From positions 372,001 through 436,000 of the forward strand of contig NW_026944383.1 of the NCBI RefSeq assembly GCF_033439725.1: a stretch of 64,000 nucleotides of DNA. Direction: 5' to 3'. Source of the stretch: Neurospora tetraspora (lineage: Eukaryota > Ascomycota > Sordariomycetes > Sordariales > Sordariaceae). A model generated the notes under the pieces. The model had not been told where the DNA came from and made no database searches. It saw only the letters and a program-made list of their open reading frames with translations. How positions within the stretch are numbered: position 1 is the first letter of the stretch; every line of letters starts with the position of its first letter. Shown piece by piece: positions 47,852-59,158 of this stretch. The position numbers and the translations under genes are program-made.

Positions 47852-49330
47852 TTGAGTCAGAGAATGATGAGACACCAGATTCGGTTCATCCATCCAGGCA
47901 CGCACGCACGCACGAGTGAAAAGTCCGCTGCTGGGTTATTGAGGAGTGAGGAGTGCACGAGGAGTGAGGACTCGTCTATCTGGCTCTCTGACTGTCAAGC
48001 TGCTAGCTTGCTTGTAGGTGAGGGGACATAGAAACGGGGAGGGAGGGAGGGAGGGATACATGAAGGTGATGAAGACCGGACGCTCCGTTGAAACGAGAGT
48101 TCAGGTCAGTATACCTACCTACCTGGGTTTAATTTTAGTTTACCTGACCAAGGACCTTTGGCTCCGCAGGTAGGTAAGGTAGGTTAGTAGGTCGGTTCGT
48201 AGAGTGACGCAAGTGAGGACTGGGTATGGTAGGTAAGGCAGGTAGGTAGGTAGTGCTCTCTGGGGACCAGTGAAGAAGGGCTGGAAAAGCTGTGATTTCG
48301 AGTGAGGAGGACAGGAAGAATAGGGCAAAGACTGGAGCATTATTAGGCCAGGGTAGTAAGGTGCCAAAATAATAGAAGAATTCTAAAACGGCTTCCATGC
48401 GAGATTGGGCAGTGCCGTTGTTTGTGTTTTCGTTTGTGTGACTACGACAACGCCAGCGCCAACGGTAGTGTCAGCGGCAGGAAGACCGCACGTCAATGCC
48501 TTCAAGCTGGACTAGGTATCAACAGCTTCCTACATACATGTTACTTATCTTTAACTAAGGTACTTACCATCCTAGTTGCTTACCTCTCTGTCTGCATGTC
48601 TAGCTTGTCTTGTCCAAGTATTATCTATGTGTGTAGTTAGGTGCCCATCCATGTATGGATAATCCCAACACCCACTCCCCATCCTTCGTTCCACAGGTCT
48701 CAGTTTGGTATTCACCAAGGCCGGCCCAAAGTGTAAGAGCGAGACGGAAGAGAATGGGAAAGAGAGGGAGAGAGGAGGAGGAGGAGAGGGGAGGCGAGCA
48801 AGGGAAGAGATGCAACGTTGTCTAGCGTAGGTTCCAGAGCGGAACATCATCAAGGTTAGTGTAGTAGAGCACACCAAAGGCAAAGGGAGTAGCAAAGGAA
48901 GTAGAGTGAAGGGGGCTCCTGCTGGATCTTGTGGTGTTATGGCTTGCCTTGATGGTTTTAGCAGCAGCATGTTTCTTCTGTCGTGAAATGGTTCTATGGA
49001 AGCCAATCCTTCGTTGTAGGCGGAAGCTTGCTTTAGACTCTTCGATGTCGCGCCTATTTTTTTTCGTTTGTTTGTTAGGTGCGAATACCAGTTAGGTAGA
49101 AAGGTAGGGCCATGTCTGTTGTCTCCCTGTGTGCTACCTCTGAAACTGGGGAGCGCAATCGAGATGAGGATGTTTCTAATGGGTGATGTACGCGCATAGA
49201 CAACTGCGTGTCTGAAGCTAGGGAGTGCCGTGGTAGTACAGTATTAGGCTTTGAAGAGCGAGCGTCAAAAGAGACTTACTCGATGCACTCAGCTTCTCTG
49301 ATATATCAGGTACCTACACCCATGTTGAGA

Positions 49331-49361
49331 GTTGAGTTGAGTTGAGTTGAGTTGAGTTGAG
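49331..49361. repeat. GTTGA pentanucleotide array, about 6 copies
   Basis: GTTGA is repeated six times in perfect tandem, with one further base. It is non-coding. Confidence 0.9.
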
Positions 49362-51492
49362 TGAACCGGAACCGTCCTGTTTGGCCCCCTTGAACCTCCG
49401 CTGGCCGCTCTCCACCCTCGTCATCCCGCAGTCCCGCTCAACGGCTCTTGCTAGGCTTACTCTCTGCATATCATATACACAAATCCTGCATCTACCCGCC
49501 TTGACCCGTTTCTTGACGCTGCAAGACATGCAGGCCTTGGGTCGCACGCATACAGCAAGGCAGGGGGTTGTCAGCCACCGACCAGACCAGCCCATGTCCA
49601 TCCGCTCAGCCCTTCTTCAGAAGCTGAGTGGGTGAGTGAGAGACAGAGATCCGGAGATCAAAACCTTCCGGGCCCCCCCTAAGGCGAGTGTATCCCATAC
49701 CAGTCCAGTCGTCTGCTGCACTACACTTCTTCAGAGCTAGGTATCCTTCCTGGTGGGTGGTCCGCACACAGAATGATCGAGACATGCATCCAGGTCGCAT
49801 ACACTGACACACATTACACGCTTTGGTATCAAATCTTGCCTCACTAGCCCTCTCTCAGCCTGCCGTACGACCTGGGCGCCCGTTTCCCTATTTGCACAGA
49901 GAGGAGACAAGTGTCTCGCTTGTCCCTGATATGTCTATTGGTCGCTAGTTCAGACTTCAGTCCGTTGCCGGCTGGTCGTCCTACTTGGTGTGAGTTGGGC
50001 ATGTAGCACTTGGAAACAGTCCTCATGTTACAGTGACTCGGGCGCCTGGAGGCAAAGGGGAGAAGAGGAGTGGAGGAGAATGCGAAGTGAAAAGTCTCCC
50101 GTTCGGTTGAGTCGCGGCTCGGGTTTTATTAAACCCGGGTTTGTGTTGTGCTGGCAACGGACGAGTGGTGATAGGGAGCGGAATTCGATGTCGGAACTTT
50201 ACTGGTTCCTGGGGAAGAGCTCCTGTGCCATAAGGACTTGACTAGGGGGAACTGCCATTTGCAATGGGAAAGTCCAACTGCGGATCAAGGCCTATATTGG
50301 GTGGGCAACCCTTGTGGAAGGAAAATGCAGTGAAAATCCTTTCAACTCGGAAAGGGCAATCAAGCAGGAGAATTCGTCAGGGCCAAAACGGGAACCTTTA
50401 CGGTTTGCACCCACATCGGGCAAAGTCAACAAGGAAAGTTGCATCTATGAGAAACGAAAAAGGAGGGGGTTTCCCAGCCTGTCTATACATGTGCCGTCAC
50501 ACATTGCACGACACCCGTCATCGGCCGGGTATCATCTGTGTGACGGCTTTGAGGTCAGTCATTTCTGGTTTGAAGAGAGCCAGTCCAGTCACTCAGTCAG
50601 CCTAGGGTGAGGCGAAGCAAAACCAACCGTTGGGAGCACCGGTCGGCTTCCTTCGTTTCTCTTTTCCTTCTTCTGTGATGTAACTCCTTTCGTGATTCGT
50701 CAAACTTTCCTCGAACGAGTTCTCTTTAAACATAGGCAGATTCAGCAAAGTGACGACGACATAAGTGGGAGGAAAGAAAGTGAACTGAATCAAACCTCAA
50801 CACCACACAAAATCATCATCTTACTCTTTACCACCTTGAACCAGGTCCATCATATACCCAGGTATGTCTCAGACCCTTTTCCGTTCTTACACTGCTTGTT
50901 GGCTTTGCACTGGTGATGCCTGTCGACATGAGGGCGCAGGACAACGATCGGGACATCGGAGGTCAAATATGACTCAGTACAATAACTACGAGCTTTCTGT
51001 GGTGTCCAGCTGCTCATATTTGATTTGCCGATTAGGCTGGAGTATTGATGAGAGATGTTAGAGGGCTGAAAGAGCTGGAACTCAACACGGAGACGCTAAC
51101 TCGAAGTGTCCTCACAGTCGGTCGTTTCGGGCTGCTACTGCTATCTTGCTCCTTCCACGATTTTACTCTGAGCAAATCAAACTTGCCTTGACGAGGAAGA
51201 CATCATACACGCGCATCATACACCATAGACACGAATTTTCCTCCATCTCAAAAAAGAATCTTCACAAGTGCTTGACGCCCACCCGAATACACTAGTCTTC
51301 CTGCTTGACATCACTTCCGGCTCGCGGGATGACCAACTGTTCTCCCTGCTCCCCGACCAGCCAGCGAACACCACCGCCACAGAGACTCACAACAAGCCAG
51401 AGGAGGACGACAGCGATCCCGCTTCTTTATTGACTCTTTTCGCAGAGATAATCTCGAAAGTCCTCTCTTTTGTCTTTTTTACATTTTTCAGC

Positions 51493-53680
51493 ATGACTCT
51501 TCCATCATATCGCCATGACCGTAACGAAAACAATGACGTCCATTCTCTTTCAGACATCACCGAGGAGATTCACAGGACCGACCGAACCGTCTCCAACGAG
51601 AGCAAACAACAACACCAACAAACACAAGAGGAACACTCGGGGACAGTTCAACATGGATCAAGGTCACCAGTTCGCCGAGTTCTTCTCACATTCACGTTAG
51701 CACCAACCTTTATTCACATTATATCTAAACTTGGCTAACTTCTTTCACTCACAGCATATGCGCCGGTTTGATGTTCTCGTGCCTGGACACCTCGATCGTC
51801 TCGACTGCCTTGGTTTCGATATCGCTGGATTTGGGGGATGCTCAAGATGCTCCTTGGACCATTCTAGGATATCTCCTAACGTATATGAGTGAGTACCAAT
51901 CCACTAATGCTCTCGGCTAGGAAATGACGTTGTCACGGTGCTTTCATGTGCGGAGGGAGTGCTCTTATGAATACCTCGCTGACTGTATCCCGTGCAATAT
52001 CAGGCTTCGCCGTCGGTTTCTCCAAACTGAGCGACATCTACGGTCGACGAAACCTTCTCGCCATTGCCTGGGTTTTCTTTTCCGGGTTCTCAGTCTGGTG
52101 TGCCCTTGCAGGGTCGATGAATCAACTGTATGCTAGATCCCCAACCACGTTGTCCAAGTTGCTTCAGCATTAACACGGCCTTATTACCATCTAGGATCGC
52201 AGCGCGAGCGCTTCAGGGGATTGGTGGCTCGGGTCTCTACAGCCTAGCGCAGGTCTGCCTCCTTGAACAAGGGCCCAGCAAACCCGAGATGGTGGGCGCT
52301 CTGGTCGGCATCACCCTTTCCATATCATACGTCCTGGGCCCACTGCTAGGAGGCGGAATCTCGGCTGGTTGGACTTGGAGAGGCATCTTTTGGATCAAGT
52401 TGGTCTACCCCTCCCACCTCAAATTGGCGGTGAACTACCTCTTGTCTAACCGGCTTTTATCACAGTGTCCCTTGCGGCGCACTCGCGCTCATAGGCATCT
52501 ACTCTCTTTGGCCGGACGACCGACGACGACAATACGAAGGATGGGCGGGTATTCGCAAAATCGACTTCATTGGCAACTTTCTCCTGATTGTAGCTTCGAT
52601 TCTTCTGGTGTTTGGCGTACAGGAAGCTGGATCGTACGTGTGGAAGTGGTCTAGCCCGGTTATTATCTGGTCTCTGGTGATAGCTGGATTGAGCTGGATT
52701 CTTTTGGGGGTCTGGGAAACGTATCTGTTCTACGGGCGGAATCATCATATCCAGCCAATATTCCCCGTGCGACTGGCGACCGGCCGCGTTTATCTATCAA
52801 CCATCATGTACGTCTCATGCCCCTTCTTCAATCTGGCCCATCAAGGGAACACTTTGGTCGCAAGCAATTTGCGCTAACTAAAAGGTGTAGAGTCACGTTT
52901 CTTACGGGTCTGGTCTACATTGCCCTAGTCATCAAAATCCCCGAGCGATTCCAAGTCATCTACGGCGACAGTGCCCTTCGAGCTGGTATCCATCTCCTCC
53001 CAATGTTGGGATCGTGCGCCTTCGGATCTACTCTAGCCGGAAGCATCTCCAAGAAACGAAACCTCACGAGCCATACTCTTGCGGCTGGAAATTCGCTTCA
53101 GGTGATCGGATTGGGTCTGGTCTATGGGTTTTCAAACACGACGGAGCGAGGTGACATCCGATATATACTGGGGTTTACGGCCATATACGGGTTTGGCGTC
53201 GGCTTGTGCTTCGCCGCCTGTACCATGATCGCGGCTATCGAGGCTCGCCACGGGGACCTGGCCGCCGCACAAGGCGCCGTCGCGCAGGTGCGAGTGCTTG
53301 GAGGGTCACTGGGTCTAGGCATCTGCACCATCATTTTCAACGACATATTGCAGAGATCTCTCGGCCCTGCCACGGAGGCTGGCAGGTTTCCTACGACTGT
53401 TCTTGACCAGCTTCACAGAAGCCCGCTGGCCGTGTTTATGCTTCCGCCCGAACAGCAAGCTTTGGTCAAGACGGTGTATTCGGACGCTTTCAGGTTTCAA
53501 ATGCTCCTCATGGTGGCGGTGGCAGCGGTGGCCGTTCTGGCTAGCTTGGGAACATATAGGTCAAAACCGCCGGCTGTTGTCGACACGATGATTCATCACA
53601 AGGAGTTGGCGGCACGACCGAGCGATACCGAGTTGGAAAGCGCGAGTAGTGTTCGCTCGCTGGTTCGTGGAGTCAGCTGA
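51493..53680 (+). CDS. MFS transporter, DHA2-type drug:H+ antiporter, 598 aa, six exons
   Basis: Exons are 51493-51695, 51755-51888, 52004-52127, 52195-52398, 52466-52807 and 52891-53680, summing to 599 codons with the stop. After a hydrophilic N-terminus come ICAGLMFSCLDTSIVSTALV (TM1 with the family's LDTSIVSTAL), then KLSDIYGRRNLL (motif A), RALQGIGGSGLYSL and SYVLGPLLGGGISAGWTWR (motif C), then NVPCGALALIGIY. Fourteen hydrophobic segments are expected for the family, which exports drugs, toxins or metabolites across the plasma membrane. Two donors are weak (GTTAGC for intron 1, GTTGGT for intron 4), but branch sites, acceptors and the protein joins are good. The start at 51493 is the first ATG of its frame. 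It ends facing the tyrosinase gene. Confidence 0.87.
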
Positions 53681-54844
53681 GAGATTGGGCCGTTTTTGAC
53701 GTTTGACCCATTTCCCTTCCCTTCTGCTTCTCTTTTGTGGTTTTACTAGGTTTTGCCTTTGGTGCCTGGAGCATCATTGGTGACGATTTCATTGGGCATT
53801 GTTCTGCCATACATTCAGCGTGCGTTGTACACTCTATACAGTTACTAGATGGGATATTGCTGGGTCTTTCGCTTATGTTGACGCAATGACGCCTAGGTTT
53901 CTTTATGGTCATCTATCTCGGGGCGTATTTTCTAGGAGTGTGTTAGTTTCTCAGTGGGTTTGCTTTGTTTTTTTTTTATGTGTGGGAGCCCATGTGTCAT
54001 TGGGAGTGTAAAATGTCTAGTGATGAGGCCATGTACCACCGGAACAAATAACCAATCTGGAGATAGAAGAAGCCCAACTTGGGTGTTGCTCAGAAGAAAA
54101 CTGACGACAGGGTTCAGATCATGTTGCTCTGGATGAGCTTTGACTACTTCTCATTTGAATGTGACAATGATGGGAGCGAAGCCCGTATTCTCTCCTATGG
54201 TATGGCCGAATGGTTTATACCGAGATGGATTTGTGACTTTCGATGCGGCCGTTAATGGTGGCCAACATAGGACCGGATCGGGATCATGAGGGGGCGTTGA
54301 GACATTCCCTAACTGATGTTAAAAAAAAAAAAAACGGCCGTGTAACGCACCCAATTTTGGATTTTCTCATGGATGTCAGGTACACATTGCCGGCTGTTTG
54401 TTTCGGAGAGAGGAGATGGCCATGTCCGAGGACAGCTGAAAATCACTGCCGGGTTCTTGCCTTTATGGATGTGAAAGGAATGATGAGTAAAGAGTTAGAC
54501 CAGGGGCATATCAAAGACCCAGGCCAACTATATTTAAAGCTAGTAACACTGTAGATGATCTGGACGGGTTCAGGTATTGGTGGTAGGAGCCCGCTTCCTG
54601 GATACCCCAAAATTGTATCAGGATGGATTGTCCGTCCAGGTACAAACATTCAACTTCAAAACGACTTCGCCAAGCCTACCAGATCCCAGGAATTGTGTTC
54701 GTTGTCGTTACATCATGCTCAAATTGAGGCATTTGATTTTGTTCTTTGATTATCTAGGTAGTATTATCTTGGCATGTGCAGCGTTTTCATGTTGTTCTCT
54801 CATTATATCGGGTATCTCTATCCATCTCTCCTCTTTTTCGTCTC
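53681..54844. other. Convergent 3' intergenic region
   Basis: This lies between the ends of the DHA2-like gene (plus) and the tyrosinase gene (minus). An A-run is present near 54321. No gene is supported. Confidence 0.5.
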
Positions 54845-56180
54845 TCAAGCATAAACATAGCACAACGGCTCATCCCCAACAGTGTTCATAAGCTTCTTGA
54901 TCTGCGTCGACGGGAAATCAGGATGAATATCCAAAAACTCCTCCACCGTAACATTATCACTCGGCGGCTGGTTCAACATCGTGTGCGTCCCGAACACGCC
55001 CTGGCGGTTGGCGAAATCTAGGTTCTGCCAGATCCACCACATGCGATCGATCTGCGAGTGATGCAGCCAAAAGGCCGGGTCGCCGCACGAGCTAAAGGCA
55101 TCCGATCCGGGATCACCACCGATCGAGAAGTGGCCACCGAAATGCACGCTCTTGGCGTCCTTAAACGGCGCGTAGCGCGTGTCGTTGTTGTACCGCAGGT
55201 CGCCCTCGAGGGCGGCGTGGAAGATGTCGATGTCCGGGGAAGACAGGATCAGGTTCGTCGAGTTGCGGAAGGAACCTTCGGTCCGGAGCACGGCCGTGTT
55301 CAGGTCGCGCTTGAGGCAGCGCGTGTTTTTGGCGGCTGGATTGGCGGCCGACGAGTAAGTGGGTGAGCCGTAATCGGGAAGGGCTACGGGCCCGAGGTGC
55401 GTTTGCATCCCCCCGAAGGGACCTTTCGTCACGCAACCGGAGCCGTTGGCGGGCGGGAGGTCGGTGGTGCCCCGGTCGGGCCACATGGGCATTGTGAGAC
55501 CTTCGTGAGGGATGTATTCGCCGTTGCCGCCGATGGAGGTGTCGGAGCCGTCGAAGACGGGGGACTTGGTGATGTCCTTGGTGTCCATTCCCCATTCCCA
55601 GTAAGGGAGACCCCCTGTAAGTAACAAGACTGTTAGATTTAGGTCTTTGAAAAGTGAAAGGGTATGTGTGGTAAAAGGGGGTCGTTGTGAACGTAGGTAC
55701 CTTTCCAGCCACATGCTTCTAGCTTCTTTTCGTATTGATGGATAAAGAGGCGATGCCAGCTGAGGAACAAGCCGGAGTAGTGGATGTTGACAGTGTTGAT
55801 CAAATGGACCCATGTGAAGTCATCATAGCCCGTTACAGCTCCCTCAATGTCGGGGAAGACACTGGGGGATTTTTGGATGCACTGAACAGCCTTGATAAAC
55901 TGCCTGCGCTGGCCAGGAGGAAGCGTATGCCTATTATGGTGTCAGTGTGTTCCTTTTGATAGCTTTTGTGTATCGATACATACCATTCCTGTCGAACTTT
56001 TACGTTGTTCGCCTTGCATGACCCCTTGAAGTTCTTGGAGGCGTTTGCGCTGGCAAGCTTGTTGAGGGAAGCGAGAGCCGCGCCGGAGTCAATGGCTTGC
56101 TGGTTGAAGCTGGGAAGGTTCAAGGCAGATGCCGTGCTGGCGAGAGCTCCCGAAAGGGCAAGAGCGGACGTAAGATGCAT
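54845..56180 (-). CDS. Secreted short tyrosinase (copper monooxygenase), 398 aa, three exons
   Basis: Tyrosinases hydroxylate monophenols and oxidise o-diphenols to quinones. Exons are 56180-55984, 55930-55701 and 55614-54845, phases matched, 399 codons with the stop. The start MHLTSALALSGALASTASA is a clear signal peptide. The copper-A site includes H108, H116 and H125 within VHLINTVNIHYSGLFLSWHR. The copper-B site is HFGGH (H300, H304) and FWLHHSQIDRMWWIW (H327/H328). LPYWEWGMD and the CGDPAFW block are further family marks. The protein ends soon after the catalytic core, so it lacks the long C-terminal domain of classic fungal tyrosinases such as Neurospora T. It could be a catechol oxidase or o-aminophenol oxidase-like member; substrate is unknown. 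Confidence 0.92.
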
Positions 56181-57632
56181 GATGGCGGGCCTGATCTCTT
56201 CCGAGGATGTCGACTTGAGATGCTGGAGAGGTGAAGGGAACACTGATAAAGGCAAGATCAACAGACAGACTGTCTTCCAAACCTTTATATATTCACATCA
56301 TGTTCTCGGTCCCCACCATGCTCCCAACCTTCATGTGTTTTTGATGCGGCTTCTCGGCTCGTACTCGTTCACGGCCAGTTCCGATTTCTAAAAGTCCGAG
56401 CGAAGAACCACTCTTTCCGAGTTTTGCATGATTCCACGTTTTCTGGACTCAAAGGCATATCTACCGTGAAGCCGTCTTGCCGATTTTGCCTCTTGGAAAC
56501 GCCTCTATCCTATACTTAGCTAAGCACAGGAACAGGAAGCGAAGTTGGTGAAGGTCTAAGCGCACTTGACAACGGCAATGACCGCGTGGCGAATTGGCTA
56601 TTTGGCTTCCAGAAGGTATAGGCCGCGGTACCGAGACATAGACGATGATACTCTGCATAGGAATATCGGTTCTGGGACGGCAATTGTTACGATCCCTGCA
56701 GTCTTTTGCAGCTGTTTTGAAGTTCACACCAATGAACTTGAGGACCATTAACCTCGGGCAAGCAATTAATTTCCTTTAAAGTCCGAGAGTTGTCATTGAA
56801 TTAAGAATCCGAGCCTCATGAGTCCGAGGACGGGATGAGGCTGTATTCACTTGTTTATGTTAGTGACGTTCTTATAGCAGAGGGGAGTCGAACACACCTG
56901 AAGAGATATTCATTCTTGGACGGCATCCACCTCGACATGCCTTACGCAAACGATGGAGGTTGGGGATAGACGAAGCTAGAATATGGCCGATCATTCGACC
57001 GCTTAAGGGGTCCTTCTGCTTCTTTCCTAGGATGTATCCGTGCTGACGACGTGGTTAGCTTTGAAAACTACTGCAGAGCTCACAGTGGCGAGTTGGCGGG
57101 TGGGAAAACTCATAGTGTCTTTGTTTATATCTGGTCAACTCCTCCGATATTATCCACGACATCTGCATCTTCGCTCTGTGCTTTGGCCGCCTAATACCAC
57201 CTCGGTCGTAGCGGGAACACACTTCAGGCTTAAAGGATTGCAAAAGAGGAGCATGGAACACCCCATACTTTGCTCCTCCAATCTCCCGCCGCGGGAAGGA
57301 GACCGGCACGACCGGGAGACCGGGAAGGTCGGCCGTCTCAAATTGTCCCCCGAGTCTGTGCATATGAAGTTTCCCAGGAGCCAGGTTCGAGAATGGTCTA
57401 GTGCTGATTCTTTGTGTAATGCAACATAAACAACCGTGGGCTCGCTAAGTCTTTATTAAAAGGCAGCATTACCCCGTAGACCTGTTAACATCCTAGGCGT
57501 CCTGGTTCGCTCCTGGCCTCCTGTCGTGTATAACCTCCCTGCGAGGGAAGGAATGTGTCGCTGCTTCCAACAAGTAGGTATATAATAACCATCCTCTCAC
57601 GGCTCGGTAACCAACAACCCAACCGCTGGTAA
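56181..57632. other. Upstream region of the tyrosinase gene, no supported gene
   Basis: The first several hundred bases hold the tyrosinase promoter. Short frames on both strands (for example 57040-57429) lack recognisable motifs. Confidence 0.5.
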
Positions 57633-57633
57633 A

Positions 57634-57749
57634 TGGCCCCGTGGTGTAGTGGTAGCACACGCTCAGGACGACTCGCTCGCCTTTGTGCGACTAAGGTCAG
57701 TAGCTTGAGCCAGAATGGCAGGTCCCAGGTTCGATTCCGGGCAGTGGCA
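57634..57749 (+). tRNA. tRNA-like pol III gene, isotype unclear
   Basis: Perfect internal promoter boxes are present: an A box TGGTGTAGTGG (57642-57652) and a B box GGTTCGATTCC (57728-57738). A T-run terminator follows. The D arm (GTGT...GCAC) and T loop fit a tRNA. The boxes are 86 nt apart, far more than in a plain tRNA, so an intron of some 30-45 nt or a long variable arm would be needed. The acceptor stem pairs poorly and the T stem has one mismatch. I could not place an anticodon with confidence. It may be an intron-containing tRNA, a decayed tRNA, or another tRNA-derived RNA. Confidence 0.5.
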
Positions 57750-57770
57750 CTCAAACATTTACCGGCTCCC

Positions 57771-57775
57771 TTTTT
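57771..57775 (+). terminator. Pol III T-run terminator
   Basis: TTTTT, followed after one C by TTTT, begins about 20 bases after the tRNA-like unit, as expected for RNA polymerase III termination. Confidence 0.55.
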
Positions 57776-58027
57776 CTTTTCTTTTTGCTGTGTTACTCCT
57801 TTTGCTTGGGGGAAGTTTTCTTTTGGGCTCCGTGATGCCGTGGTTGCTGCTTTTGACCTAGGCTGAAGGCTTTGATGATCATTGCTGTAGAGTGGTGTCC
57901 TGTATCAACTCTGCGCAAATCCTCGACGCTGATGAACGAACGCCTTTAACCACCTGATGGAGCTGCATAAAACGCAAAGTGACCTCGACTGGCTCTATCG
58001 ATGACCTTTAATTTTGTTTTCCTCTCC

Positions 58028-59158
58028 CTAGATGAACCTCCTCGAAAATTCCACCAGAGCCATGATCGCCATAGCCTGACCATACGGCATACTAGTAGTC
58101 GGGATATCCTTATAATGCTGCAAATCCCTCCCCATGCCCGTCCCAAACGAGGTATTCAGCAGCTCCCCCTTGTCGCTAATATTATCCAAAACCCCCTTCA
58201 CCGCGCGGACTGCCACGTCCTCGTACTCCTTGCCAACAATGTACTTCTTCCTCAACGCCTTCAGGATGCCAAATGCGAACCCGGCCGTGGCGCTCGCCTC
58301 GAGATACGACCCTTCGCTCTCCGGCACGTCCAGCAGCGTCCGCCACAGCCCGGACTTTGCGTCCTGCAGAGACTTTAGGGCTTCGCACTGCGCCTCGAGC
58401 GTGCTCCGCAGTATGGCCCCGATGGGGTCCTGCGGCCCGAGGTCCAGCAGCTCGATGAACTCGGGGATGACGATGGTCAGCCAGCTGTTGCCGCGGGCCC
58501 AGCGGGCGTTGGCGAAGTTGTGCCCGCCGCCCTTCTCGTCGAACTCCCAGCCGTGGAAGAACAGGCCGGATTTGGTATCAAACAAATACTGGATGTGCAG
58601 GAGGAACTGGCGCTTGGCCTCCTCGACGTAGTGCGGCCGGTTGAGGACCAGGCCGATTTTGGCCAGCGGCATCACCGTCATCATGAGCGTGTCGTCCCAC
58701 AGCTGCTGGTCGTTGACCTCGAGATAAGTAATGTGCTGCATGCCGCCGTACTTGGTGCGCTCGAGGTCGTGGTAGGCCCACTCGGCCCAGCTGTCGAGCC
58801 ACGGCAGGTAGGTGCGATTCCCCGTGCGCTCGTACACGTAGGCCAGCGTGAGGAAGACGGCCATGGTGTTGATGTTCTTGGTGGTGCCCCCCGCGGCGAA
58901 CCGGTCGGCGAACCAGTCCTCGATGATTTGGAGACAGTCTGGGTCGCCTTTGAGCTCGTAGTATTGCCAGATGCCGTAGAGGCCGATGCCGTGCGTCCAT
59001 TCCCAGTCGTTCCAGCCCTTGGTGTCGATTACACGGCCATCCTCGAGAGTCAATAGGAACTCGCCTGTCTTGTCTTTGATGTTGACCAGGGCGTCGATTA
59101 ATAATCTGATGTTGGAGTCGATGTCCGCAGACTTGACTCCGTGAAGTTCTGCTGGCAT
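58028..59158 (-). CDS. GH105 unsaturated rhamnogalacturonyl hydrolase, 376 aa
   Basis: The family removes the unsaturated galacturonyl residue from oligosaccharides released by rhamnogalacturonan or pectate lyases. It is one uninterrupted frame with an ATG at 59158. The six-hairpin (alpha/alpha)6 barrel signatures are GWNDWEWTHGIGLYGIW, QLWDDTLMMTVMPLAKIG with the family's key aspartate, GGHNFANARWARGNSWL and SGLWRTLLDVPESEGSYLEASATAGFAFG. Length matches bacterial YteR-type enzymes (about 370). There is no signal peptide, so it probably works in the cytosol on imported fragments. It is divergent to an ACS-type transporter, which fits that idea. The lack of introns contrasts with most neighbours. 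Confidence 0.92.
   Translation of the reverse strand: MPAELHGVKSADIDSNIRLLIDALVNIKDKTGEFLLTLEDGRVIDTKGWNDWEWTHGIGLYGIWQYYELKGDPDCLQIIEDWFADRFAAGGTTKNINTMAVFLTLAYVYERTGNRTYLPWLDSWAEWAYHDLERTKYGGMQHITYLEVNDQQLWDDTLMMTVMPLAKIGLVLNRPHYVEEAKRQFLLHIQYLFDTKSGLFFHGWEFDEKGGGHNFANARWARGNSWLTIVIPEFIELLDLGPQDPIGAILRSTLEAQCEALKSLQDAKSGLWRTLLDVPESEGSYLEASATAGFAFGILKALRKKYIVGKEYEDVAVRAVKGVLDNISDKGELLNTSFGTGMGRDLQHYKDIPTTSMPYGQAMAIMALVEFSRRFI

Larger units (their letters stand above)
46571..51492. other. 4.9 kb gene-poor spacer rich in simple repeats
   Basis: No open frame longer than about 145 codons and none with a recognised motif occurs here. It contains ATGT repeats near 47822-47851, ACGC repeats near 47899-47912, AGGT/ACCT runs near 48108-48255, a GTTGA array (49331-49361) and overlapping palindromes (50121-50142). 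The last 400 bases form the promoter and leader of the DHA2-like gene. Confidence 0.5.

Noticed and set aside
49331-49361. Telomere-like or CRISPR-like repeat array
   Set aside because: The unit GTTGA is a simple pentanucleotide with no spacers, and it does not match the TTAGGG telomere unit.
51625-51700. Alternative start MDQGHQFAEFF in the DHA2 gene
   Set aside because: It is in a different frame, which closes right after and does not join in phase with exon 2; the frame from 51493 does.
51946-52003. Extra exon MCGGSALMNTSL in the DHA2 gene
   Set aside because: A good CTGAC branch and CAG acceptor at 52003 join exon 2 to exon 3 in phase, giving LLTYMSFAVGFSKL as in the family.
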